Source: Microbacterium aurantiacum (GTDB lineage: Bacteria > Actinomycetota > Actinomycetes > Actinomycetales > Microbacteriaceae). From it: a DNA stretch of 59,858 nucleotides. A program made the position numbers and the translations under genes. The notes beneath the pieces were generated by a model that ran no database searches, was not told where the DNA came from, and saw nothing but the letters and a program-made list of their open reading frames with translations. Positions 17,612 through 25,945 of the stretch are shown here, piece after piece. The stretch is from contig NZ_PGGU01000026.1 in the NCBI RefSeq assembly GCF_002872075.1, positions 1 to 59,858 of the forward strand, read 5' to 3'. The stretch's first letter is position 1. Each line of letters opens with the position of its first letter.

Positions 17612-19783
17612 TCAGCAGCCCTTCGCGGGGTAAGCGGCCGACAGCGTCACCGACCCGGTCGGCCCCGTCGCCGTCACCTGCACCGACCCGGCGGACAGTG
17701 AGGCCACCCGGCTGTTGAACGACGCACTGCGGGATTCGCCGCCCGCGAGAGCGAACGACTTCGAGCCGTAGGCGCTCGCCGCAGTGACGTCGAGCGCGAT
17801 CGCATCCGTGCTGTTCACCGTCGTGACCACGACCGCCTTGCCGGCCACACAACGCGTCGCCGCAGACGCCTCCACCGCGATGGCGGCAGGGTCGGCCGCG
17901 ACCGACGACAGGCGGAACCGCTGGCAGTCGTTGTTCAGCACGCTGTACTGATGCACGCGGGTACCGTCGGCCACAGCGCAGAACGAGAGGTCCAGCGCCT
18001 TGCCGCTCGTGCCGTTGCGGAACTCGACGACACCGTCGCCCGACACCAGCACCCGCCACGTGCTGCCCGCGATACCGCACGCGCCCTGGGTGACGGCGAC
18101 CGAGTCGGCAGCCGAGCCCCCGCTCACGGCGAGGCACTTCTCCGGCGCCGATCCGAGATGCATCTCGGATTCGCCGTTCGGTGCGGCTGTGAACGTGACG
18201 CTCTGACATGCCACGCCGGTGTACTCGCGCTGCTGCAGGATCGCCCCGTCGGCGCTCGAGCAGCTCGGCACTTCGAACGCCTTGCCCGACACGATCGAGG
18301 TCACCGCGACCGCGCCGGCCGGGCGCAGCGCCCAGTCCTGTGCGGCAGAGGCGTTCGGCGCCGACTGCACGATCCCGCCGACGCCCGCCGCGAGCACCTT
18401 GCCGCTCGTGCGGTTCGTCAGCGTCGACCATCCGGCCGTCGTCGCGGCCACGGTCCACTGCTGGCAACCGGCCGTCAGGAACGGCGACTGCTCGAGTCCT
18501 GCGCCGTCGGCTGCCGAACAGTCGACGGGCCCCAGCGCCTTCCCGCTCAGCGCCCCGACGATCCTCAGATATCCGTCGCCGGTCGAGTCGAGCACGAAGC
18601 GCGACCGCGACGAGGAGCAGTCTCCGGGCATGAGCGCCGCTCCATCGGCATCCGATCCCACCGTGGCGCACTGGCCGGTGCCGCGGTTGACGAGGTTCCA
18701 GCGCGCCCCCTCGACCTGAGCGGTGATCGGCGCGTTCTCGCCGCTCGGCACGTTGACCGCGGTGGTGGTGGCCTGCGGGATGCCGAAGTCGGGCTCGCCC
18801 GCCGCATCCCAGTTCACCTCCTGCGCACGCGCCGAGCGCTCGCGGCTGCATCCGCCGTTCGCGCGAGCGTTGGCGTGGTACAGATTCCACGTCTCGGTGC
18901 CATCCGGTGAGAAGAAGAAGTCGTTGTGGCCGGTGCCGAAGGCGCCATTGGCCTTCGAGAAGACCGGGCCGTCGCTCTTCTGCCACGACGACGCCAGCAC
19001 CGGATCGCCACCGAGGTACTCGAGCGTGCCGAGCTGGTAGTCCTCGGTGCCGCAGAAGCTCGCCGAGTAGGTGACCCAGGTGCGTCCGTCCTTCTGCAAC
19101 GGGATCGGCCCCTCGTTCACGGGCTGCCCGATCGTCTCCCACGCCTCGACCGGCTGCGACAGGATGTTGAGCGGTCCGGTCGCGGTCCACGGGTCCGACA
19201 TCCGGGCGATGTAGTTGCTCTGCAACCCGTCCGGGGCGAACGCCGACCAGAGCACGAAGAGCTCGCCGTTCAGTTCCATATAGGCGCCGTCGATGTTCCA
19301 GTCGTCGGTCGGGATCGGCCGGCCTTTGTACGTGTACGGACCCATGGGATCGTCGGCGGCGCTCTCGATGACCTGCAGATGCTGGGTTCCGTAGTTGCCC
19401 GCGACGCCCATCGTGTACATCAGGTACCAGCGCGCACCGTTCGGTCCGTCGAGCCGCTTCAACTCGGGCGCCCACATGTTGCCGTTGCGACCCGCGTTGG
19501 TGTCGGAGTACACCGTCAACGGTTTGGTGGTGCCGAGCGCGGCGAGGGTCGGCGCCTTTCGCATCACCACCCTGTTGTCCCACGTCGTGGCCACCATGTA
19601 GTAGTTGCCGTCGTGGAACTCGATCGTCGGATCGGCCGTGTCCGGGGCGAGCGGATTGGTGAACGTGTCCTCACCGACGGCCTGAGCCGCCGGCGCCTGC
19701 GCGATCCCGGCGGCGCCCAGGGCGCCGAGCGCTATGACCGCGGTCAGGGCGAGATGCAGCGCGGTGCGGACGGGTTTCAGCAT
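17612..19783 (-). CDS. Secreted GH43 arabinosidase with ricin-type (CBM13) region and C-terminal RCVAGK module
   Basis: This 723-residue exported enzyme has a Sec signal (about 1-35), a GH43 five-bladed propeller (about 38-345) with candidate catalytic Asp in TADPTIEF, Asp in DGAYMEL and Glu in VNEGPI, two ricin-B-like trefoil blocks (about 355-630; repeated DGAxLxQ and CQxW-type elements), and the RCVAGK module at 644-723. The propeller resembles exo-acting arabinofuranosidases of the GH43_26 kind; linkage specificity is inferred. The start overlaps the previous gene by 7 bp, so it is coupled to the GH43 gene at 19777. It is the only member here with CBM13-like repeats, which would bind galactose or arabinose side chains. 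Confidence 0.88.
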   Translation of the reverse strand: MLKPVRTALHLALTAVIALGALGAAGIAQAPAAQAVGEDTFTNPLAPDTADPTIEFHDGNYYMVATTWDNRVVMRKAPTLAALGTTKPLTVYSDTNAGRNGNMWAPELKRLDGPNGARWYLMYTMGVAGNYGTQHLQVIESAADDPMGPYTYKGRPIPTDDWNIDGAYMELNGELFVLWSAFAPDGLQSNYIARMSDPWTATGPLNILSQPVEAWETIGQPVNEGPIPLQKDGRTWVTYSASFCGTEDYQLGTLEYLGGDPVLASSWQKSDGPVFSKANGAFGTGHNDFFFSPDGTETWNLYHANARANGGCSRERSARAQEVNWDAAGEPDFGIPQATTTAVNVPSGENAPITAQVEGARWNLVNRGTGQCATVGSDADGAALMPGDCSSSRSRFVLDSTGDGYLRIVGALSGKALGPVDCSAADGAGLEQSPFLTAGCQQWTVAATTAGWSTLTNRTSGKVLAAGVGGIVQSAPNASAAQDWALRPAGAVAVTSIVSGKAFEVPSCSSADGAILQQREYTGVACQSVTFTAAPNGESEMHLGSAPEKCLAVSGGSAADSVAVTQGACGIAGSTWRVLVSGDGVVEFRNGTSGKALDLSFCAVADGTRVHQYSVLNNDCQRFRLSSVAADPAAIAVEASAATRCVAGKAVVVTTVNSTDAIALDVTAASAYGSKSFALAGGESRSASFNSRVASLSAGSVQVTATGPTGSVTLSAAYPAKGC

Positions 19784-22680
19784 GAGCGGCCTCCGTAGGT
19801 CGCGGTCGAGACGGCACCGTCGACGGTGCCGGAGATCTCGCCGGCGGGTGCCATGGCGAGACGGGAGGAGAAGGACGCCGAGGCGCTGGCGCCGCCCGCC
19901 ACGGTCAGCGTGCGCGTGCCGTAAGGCGACGCGACCACGACCGATGCCGACTGCGACGACTCGTTCGTCACCTTCGCGATGACGACGGCCTTGCCGGCCA
20001 CGCACCGCGTCGACGCCTCGACGCCGATCCCCGGCGTCACCGTGACGGTCGCCGTCACCGGCATCCGCGATTCGTCCTGGGCCACCCCGCTCACGGTGAA
20101 CGTGCCGGCGTTCGCATAGTCCGCCGGGTCCACGCCCTCCCAGGAGACGGATGCGGTCTTGACCGCGCCGTCGGCGGTGGTCAGCTGCGCGTTCGGCAGC
20201 ACCGGTGCGGTGCCTGCCCGCGTCGAGACCGCGATCGGTTCGACCTGTTCGACGGCGATCGCCGGGGCGTACGCCTCGAGCACCGTCTGGTACTCCGCGC
20301 GGGTCACCGGGAGCACCGTGCCGTGACGCGGCTTGCCGCCATCGCTGTTCTGCGGCAGGTTCGCACGCAGCGTCGCGCCCAGCGGCTGCCACGAGTCGCC
20401 GTCGGTGATGTCGGTCGAGCCGAACGGGATGTAGTGGTTCGGCCCGCCGTGGTACGACGGCTGGTCGATGAACAGGTACCAGTCGAAGCCGTTCACATCT
20501 CCGGGGTTCGACGGGAACACGCTCGGCCCCTCGCCGTGGGTGTAGGTGCCGCCCGGTTCGCCGTTGGGCAGGCCGGTGGCAACCTCGTCCTTGATCAGCG
20601 TCCACTCGTCGGCGGGGCCGGTCGTGCCCGGCAAGGAACCGGTGATCGTGTCGAGAAGATCCGTCGACTTCTCCAGGCGGAGGGTCATCGACGCCTCGTC
20701 CTTCGTGAACCGGTAGTACGTGTCATCCACCTCGGCCACGGTCGAGTCGATCACGCCGAGACCGGTGCCGCGCTTGACATCCGTCCAGACCTGCGGATCC
20801 GAGAACGTCACGAAGTCGTCGGTCGTCACGTACATCATGCGGTTGTAGGTGACGGCGGTGCGAGCGGCCGGGTCGGCGGTGTCGTACAGGTTCGACGCCC
20901 AGAACACGACGTAGCGGCCGATCTCGTCATCCCAGTACGCCTCGGGCGCCCAGGTGTTCCCCGCGAACGGAGACGAGACCTGCACGTGACGCTGCGCCGA
21001 CCAGTTCACGAGGTCGGTCGACTCCCACACCTCGATCGAGCGTGAGCCCGAGATCTGCGCCGTCGTGAAGCCGCCGGGGAGGCCAGCGACCTTGAGGTCG
21101 GTGGCGAGCATGTAGAACTTGTCGCCCTCGTGCGAGCGGATGATGAACGGGTCGCGCAGGCCCTGAGTGCCCTGCGTGGACGTGAAGATCGGCTCGCCGT
21201 CGTTCAGGGTGTTCCAGCGGAGCGCGTCGTTCCCCTGGGATGCGGCGAGGCTGACGCGTTCGGCGCCGGCGCCCTCTCCCGTGAAGAAGGCCCACACATA
21301 GGCCTCCGGGTCGGCGGATGCTGCGGGCATCGGGCGCACCGTCAGCGTGAACTCGCGGTCGGCAGTCGCTGCGCCACTGGTCGCCGTGGCCGTGAGGATC
21401 ACGTCGACGGCTGCGGCATCCGCTGCCGGACGGGTGATCGAGACCGTCGCCGAGCCCGCCTTGACTCCGTCGCGGATCTCCGCGTTCGCGGACCCAGAGG
21501 CGACCGACCAGGTCAGCACCGATCCGTGCGCTCCCGCCGTGGGGACGGCGATGCTGGTGCGGATGTCATCGGTCGCACCGAGGTCGACGGCGTCGATGTC
21601 GGCCTGGGCCTTGGCCGCATCCGTGAGCTGAGCGGGCACCGTGACCGTGTAGGTGCGGGTCGTGCTCGCCCCGCCGGCGGTGAAGGTCGCGGTGAGGGTG
21701 ACCACCGCATCAGCCGAGCCTGCTGCGGGCCGGACGACCACGGCGTCGCCGCCGGTGATCGTGACCGCCGCATCGTCGGATGCCCAGGAGATCGCCGCGC
21801 CGCTCGCACTCGTCGGCACGGTGAAGCTCGCATCGGCCGTGGCCGGCACCGTCACAGCGGCGACCGCGCGCTCGAGCGCCTGATCGGCGAACACCTGCTG
21901 CACGGCGGCCGCGCTGAGCGCTTCGCCGTACACCGCGAAGTCGTCGACGTCGCCGGCCCAGCCCGGGTCGTTGTAGGTCGATCGGCCGAGGTACGACACC
22001 AGCTGCGATCCGAACGACGACACGTCGCGGTTCAGCGCCTGCTGTGCGATCTGCGTGCCGTTCACGTAGACGGTGAGCTGCTTGCTCGCTCCGTCGATGA
22101 CGGTCGTGTAGAGCGACATCGTCGACGGTGTGCGGATGCCGGAGGTGGCCGCGTTCGTGGAGCCGGGGCCGACCTCGGTGCCCCAGGGGGCGCCCGCGTT
22201 CACGGTGCCGGTGACGACCGACTTCACGTATCCGCTCGGGTTCGCGGGGTTGAGCAGCCAGTACCCGCTGGAGTACGACGCGCCGGAGGCGACCGGGGCG
22301 CCGATGAAGGCCGCCGCCGTGTTGCCCGGTCCTGAGCGACCGGAGAGCCACGTCGACACCGTCAGCTGCTGCTTCCCGGTGAGCTGTGCCGTCGGGATCT
22401 CCAGATACCCGGCGGTGCCACGTGTGCCACCGGGCAGCGACAGCCGGCCGTCCGCGACGGAGGCCCCGCTCTGCCGGATGACGCCGTCATTGCCGTTGCC
22501 CGACGCATCGGCCACGATGCCGCTTGCGGCGGCGTCGAAGGTGTAGTGGATGAGCGGGGTGGGGCCGTCGGCGGCGAAGGTCGCAGACGGTGACGTCGTC
22601 ACGCCGATAGCGATGACCGTCGCGGCGGCGGCGGTGAGGGCCGCTGCTCTGCGCACGCGCTGACTGAAGATGCCGTTCAT
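19777..22680 (-). CDS. Secreted LamG-GH43 multidomain arabinosidase with C-terminal RCVAGK module
   Basis: This 967-residue protein has a signal peptide (1-36), a concanavalin-like LamG domain (about 42-245), two atrophied bacterial Ig-like repeats (about 250-450), a GH43-type propeller (about 459-800; QGLRDPFII, GVIDSTVAEV and HGEGPSVF give the Asp-Asp-Glu triad), a bacterial Ig-like domain (about 811-885) and the module (892-967, ending GGRSC). It is the closest architectural match to the proteins at 22771, 25946 and 39999, so these are paralogues. Exact activity (endo-arabinanase, exo-arabinofuranosidase or galactofuranosidase) cannot be read from sequence. AGGAG precedes the ATG at 22680; 54 bp upstream a perfect hairpin separates it from the previous gene. 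Confidence 0.87.
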   Translation of the reverse strand: MNGIFSQRVRRAAALTAAAATVIAIGVTTSPSATFAADGPTPLIHYTFDAAASGIVADASGNGNDGVIRQSGASVADGRLSLPGGTRGTAGYLEIPTAQLTGKQQLTVSTWLSGRSGPGNTAAAFIGAPVASGASYSSGYWLLNPANPSGYVKSVVTGTVNAGAPWGTEVGPGSTNAATSGIRTPSTMSLYTTVIDGASKQLTVYVNGTQIAQQALNRDVSSFGSQLVSYLGRSTYNDPGWAGDVDDFAVYGEALSAAAVQQVFADQALERAVAAVTVPATADASFTVPTSASGAAISWASDDAAVTITGGDAVVVRPAAGSADAVVTLTATFTAGGASTTRTYTVTVPAQLTDAAKAQADIDAVDLGATDDIRTSIAVPTAGAHGSVLTWSVASGSANAEIRDGVKAGSATVSITRPAADAAAVDVILTATATSGAATADREFTLTVRPMPAASADPEAYVWAFFTGEGAGAERVSLAASQGNDALRWNTLNDGEPIFTSTQGTQGLRDPFIIRSHEGDKFYMLATDLKVAGLPGGFTTAQISGSRSIEVWESTDLVNWSAQRHVQVSSPFAGNTWAPEAYWDDEIGRYVVFWASNLYDTADPAARTAVTYNRMMYVTTDDFVTFSDPQVWTDVKRGTGLGVIDSTVAEVDDTYYRFTKDEASMTLRLEKSTDLLDTITGSLPGTTGPADEWTLIKDEVATGLPNGEPGGTYTHGEGPSVFPSNPGDVNGFDWYLFIDQPSYHGGPNHYIPFGSTDITDGDSWQPLGATLRANLPQNSDGGKPRHGTVLPVTRAEYQTVLEAYAPAIAVEQVEPIAVSTRAGTAPVLPNAQLTTADGAVKTASVSWEGVDPADYANAGTFTVSGVAQDESRMPVTATVTVTPGIGVEASTRCVAGKAVVIAKVTNESSQSASVVVASPYGTRTLTVAGGASASASFSSRLAMAPAGEISGTVDGAVSTATYGGRSC

Positions 22681-22733
22681 GATCTCCTCTGATCTGTCTG
22701 GGTGTTCGGGGTCCGGCGGTCGCACCGCCCGGC

Positions 22734-22763
22734 GGGCGCATCCGTCAGACGACGGATGCGCCC
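22734..22763 (-). terminator. Perfect 13-bp hairpin between two GH43 genes
   Basis: GGGCGCATCCGTC (22734-22746) and its exact complement (22751-22763) enclose AGAC. It sits 7 bp after the stop of the gene at 22771 on the minus strand. Without a U-run it may act as a partial terminator or mRNA-end stabiliser that lowers expression of the two downstream glycosidases. Confidence 0.65.
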
Positions 22764-22770
22764 GATCGGT

Positions 22771-25725
22771 TCAGCCGCAGGCGCCCGGCGGGATCGCCGC
22801 GGAGCCTGCGTAGCGCTGGCCGTCGGCGGCGGTGCCGGTCACGGTCGCCGTGCCGCCGGTGATCGACGCGAGCCGGGTCGGGAACGACGTCGAGGCCGCA
22901 GCTCCCGCGGCGATGGTGACGGGCTTCGTGCCGTACGGGGTGCTGATCACGGTTTCGGCGCGCACGGTGTCGAGGTTGCGCACGGTGACGACGACCTGGG
23001 CCTTGCCGGCCACGCAGCGCAGCGCGGCCGAGGCGGTGAGGTCGAGGTCGCCGGCCACGGTCTCGACGGTCGACGTCGAGGCCGCGACGGCGCCGTCGGC
23101 GTATCCGTCGTAGGTGACGGTCACCGAGCTCACGCCGGCGGGCACGGTGACGGTCGCCGCCGCATCCGCGAGCGTCGCGGACTCCGTCCAGCCGTCACCG
23201 GAGAACGTGACCGTGCCGACGACCTCGCCGCCGTCTGCCGCCGTCACGGCGGCTGTGGCCTCGCGGCCGCTCACCATGAGCTCCGTCGCCGAGGCGACGG
23301 CCGTGATCGAGGTCCAGTCGTGCATCGCGGTGAGCACCGTCTGCGGCACGCTCACGAATGCCCCGTGGCGCGGGCTCGCGGGAAGTCCGCCGGCCGGGCG
23401 CACGTTCCACTCCGGACGCTTCGAGAGCCGATCGGCCTGCGTGCTCGATGCGATCTCGTCGCCGGTGGTCACGAATGCCCGGTAGCCCCCGGCGCCGTAG
23501 TTGTCGACGAGGAAGACGTAGCCGTCGCCGTCGGCATTGCTCGGGTCGCCGGCGTTCAGTTTGACGATCTCCGGGCCTTCGCCGGCCTGCCCGGTCTCGA
23601 GCCCCGTCATCCGGGTGTCGGTGAGCTGCCAGGTCTGAGCGGGATCCGCGTTCCAGTTCGAGGTCGTGGTCGGCGCGGTCAGCACCTTCGACCGCTCCAG
23701 GAAGATGTCCTTGCCTGCCTCGAGGGGCCCGGCTGCTCCGCCGTCCTCGTTCTTGGTGAACCGGTAGTAGTACTCGCCGATCTTGGTGACGGTCGAGTCG
23801 ATGCGGGCGAACCCGGTGTCCTGCCACGTCGCCGGCGGAGAGGTGAAGGTCTGGAAATCGCGCGTCAGCACGGCGAACATCCGCGCATGCAGATTGTCGG
23901 AGTTCGTGTGCGAGGCATCGGAGTACAGACGCGAGGCGAAGAAGACGACGTACGACTGCAGGTCGTCGTCCCAGTAGGCCTCGGGCGCCCAGGTCATCCC
24001 GGCCTCCGGCTGGTTGATCGTGATGCCGGCGTTCTCGCCGTTGGTCCGATCCCAGTGCACGAGGTCGGTGGATTCCCAGACCTCCACCTTGAGACTGCCC
24101 TCGGACTGCGCCGGTCCCCACCCGGTCCCGCAGCCGATGCAGAGGTCGGTCGCGATCATGTAGTACTTGTCGCCGTCGTGGGAGCGCAGGATGTACGGGT
24201 CGCGGAGTCCCCGGGTGTCGGTGGTCGAGGTGATCACTGGAGCGCCGACGTTGACGGGCGAGAAGGTGAAGAAGTCGTTGCCGCTCGTCGCCGCCTGGTA
24301 GATCTTCTCGTCGGAGTCGGAGCGGAAGTACGCGGCCGCGTACCCGGCATCCGGGGCCGTGCGGGCGCGCTCGGCGACCGCGACCGTGAACTCGCGTTCG
24401 AGCGTCGTGCCGCCCGCCGTCGCGTGGGCGGTGAGGGTCACGGTGCGATCTCCGGTGCCGTATGCCGGTCGGCTGACAATCCCGCCTCCGCGGTACGGGT
24501 CGGACATCCCGGCGGCCGGGGCCGTGTAGCCGGGGTCGGTGGGGGAGACCAGCGCGGCGTCCGACGAGGTCCAGGTGATCTGCGAGCCGTCCACGGATCC
24601 GGTGGTGACCAGCGGGAGATTCTCGGTCGTGCGCGACGCGAGGGCGATGGCATCGAGGTCGGCGGATGCCGATGGCGCGATGACGACGGCCGTCAGCTGG
24701 ATGCTGGTGCCGAGCGACGTGGTCGCCGTGAGCTGCACGGGCGTGTCGGAGGAGACGGTCCGGGAGACTTTTCCGGTGGCCGAGATGACGGACGGGTCCG
24801 AGCTCGACCAGGTGAGCGTGATGCCGTTCGACGACGCGGGCAGCACGAGGTCGCTGCGGACCGCATCCAGCGAGGCGTTCTCTCCCCGCACGACGGCCGG
24901 CAGATCCAGTCGCAGCAGGGCGTCCGTGCTGGCGGCCTTCCGCTCGGCGCTGGGCATGCTCGCCGTCACCTGTTCGGGGGTCAGCGAGGTGTCCCAGAAG
25001 CGCACATCGGTGACATCCGCCTGCAGCAGCGGGTCGGGTGCGTAGAGGGAGCGGCCGAGGTAGCCGAGGGTACTGCCGGCCGGGACGATCGAGGAGAGGC
25101 TGTAGGCGTGCGTCACCGTCGAGATCTGCTGGCCGTCGCGGTAGAGGGTGATCCGGTCGCCGCTTCCGACCATCGTGATCGTGGAGAATCCGGGGTTCAG
25201 GCCCCCGCCGGCAGGAACACGCACCTCGCCGTTGCTCGAACCGGTCTTGACCCGGATGCCGGAGAGCACCTGGCCGTTGTACGAGCCTTCTGCAGACCGC
25301 GGGTTCACGAACACGTGGTTGCCGAGTGCGGTGGTGTTCCACGCTCCGACGCCGTCTCCGATGACCCAGCCGAACTGGTTACCCGACGTCGATGCCGACA
25401 CGGTGTACTCCACGGTGAAGGCGTTGTCCGTGCCGGTCACGAGACCCTGCGGCAGCGCTGCGTACCCGTCCCGCTTGAAGCGCAGCACCGCATCGCCATC
25501 GGCGTCGGTGAACGAGGAGTCCGTCAATCCGGTGAGCGTCGCGTCGCGACCGTTGCCGGAGACGTCGAGCAGAGTGCTGCCCGTGTGGGACATGTCGTAG
25601 TGCGCGGTCGGCGCGGGGACATCGGCCGCCGACGCGGCCGGGGCGAGGGTGCACAGCGAGGCGGCCAGACCGACGCTGATCCCGGCAGCGAGCAGCCGTC
25701 GAGAGGGGGATTCGGGTGATCTCAT
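22771..25725 (-). CDS. Secreted LamG-GH43 multidomain arabinosidase with C-terminal RCVAGK module
   Basis: This 984-residue exported enzyme has a signal peptide (1-33), LamG (about 38-235), two atrophied Ig-like repeats (about 245-440), a GH43-type propeller (about 460-800; RGLRDPYIL, RIDSTVTKI, AGEGPEIV as Asp-Asp-Glu), an Ig-like segment (about 810-890) and the RCVAGK module (903-984, ending PPGACG). It is the first gene of the minus-strand secreted-enzyme series and faces the divergent gene at 25946 across a 220-bp region with two operator-like palindromes. Four long paralogues of this architecture in one locus point to gene duplication and specialisation on different side chains. Substrate specificity is unassigned. 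Confidence 0.87.
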   Translation of the reverse strand: MRSPESPSRRLLAAGISVGLAASLCTLAPAASAADVPAPTAHYDMSHTGSTLLDVSGNGRDATLTGLTDSSFTDADGDAVLRFKRDGYAALPQGLVTGTDNAFTVEYTVSASTSGNQFGWVIGDGVGAWNTTALGNHVFVNPRSAEGSYNGQVLSGIRVKTGSSNGEVRVPAGGGLNPGFSTITMVGSGDRITLYRDGQQISTVTHAYSLSSIVPAGSTLGYLGRSLYAPDPLLQADVTDVRFWDTSLTPEQVTASMPSAERKAASTDALLRLDLPAVVRGENASLDAVRSDLVLPASSNGITLTWSSSDPSVISATGKVSRTVSSDTPVQLTATTSLGTSIQLTAVVIAPSASADLDAIALASRTTENLPLVTTGSVDGSQITWTSSDAALVSPTDPGYTAPAAGMSDPYRGGGIVSRPAYGTGDRTVTLTAHATAGGTTLEREFTVAVAERARTAPDAGYAAAYFRSDSDEKIYQAATSGNDFFTFSPVNVGAPVITSTTDTRGLRDPYILRSHDGDKYYMIATDLCIGCGTGWGPAQSEGSLKVEVWESTDLVHWDRTNGENAGITINQPEAGMTWAPEAYWDDDLQSYVVFFASRLYSDASHTNSDNLHARMFAVLTRDFQTFTSPPATWQDTGFARIDSTVTKIGEYYYRFTKNEDGGAAGPLEAGKDIFLERSKVLTAPTTTSNWNADPAQTWQLTDTRMTGLETGQAGEGPEIVKLNAGDPSNADGDGYVFLVDNYGAGGYRAFVTTGDEIASSTQADRLSKRPEWNVRPAGGLPASPRHGAFVSVPQTVLTAMHDWTSITAVASATELMVSGREATAAVTAADGGEVVGTVTFSGDGWTESATLADAAATVTVPAGVSSVTVTYDGYADGAVAASTSTVETVAGDLDLTASAALRCVAGKAQVVVTVRNLDTVRAETVISTPYGTKPVTIAAGAAASTSFPTRLASITGGTATVTGTAADGQRYAGSAAIPPGACG

Positions 25726-25800
25726 GCGGAAGTCCTTGTCATCGTTGACGGTCGGCCGCACGTGGTGGGGTCGTGCGATCCATTGCCCGGGGTACGTGAA

Positions 25801-25814
25801 TGTTACCGGACACA
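25801..25814. promoter_or_regulatory. LacI-type operator, TGTTACCGGACACA
   Basis: This near-palindrome matches the locus-wide consensus TGTTaCCGGTAACA at 12 of 14 positions. It lies 76 bp upstream of the minus-strand GH43 start at 25725. Confidence 0.65.
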
Positions 25815-25899
25815 ATGGCGGAAACATAGGAGTTTTTCGTCGGTGAAGATTGCAGAAACAAACCCTCGCGAGACGCGACGGGGCTGTGCTACGGTTCCT

Positions 25900-25913
25900 G
25901 GTTACCGGTAACA
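25900..25913. promoter_or_regulatory. LacI-type operator, GGTTACCGGTAACA
   Basis: It contains the perfect 12-bp palindrome GTTACCGGTAAC (25901-25912) 33 bp before the plus-strand GH43 start at 25946. Its spacing of about 99 bp from the site at 25801 lets one regulator control both divergent transcripts. Confidence 0.75.
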
Positions 25914-25945
25914 GCGAGTGTTGCCGCTGCATTCAGGAGTCCTCG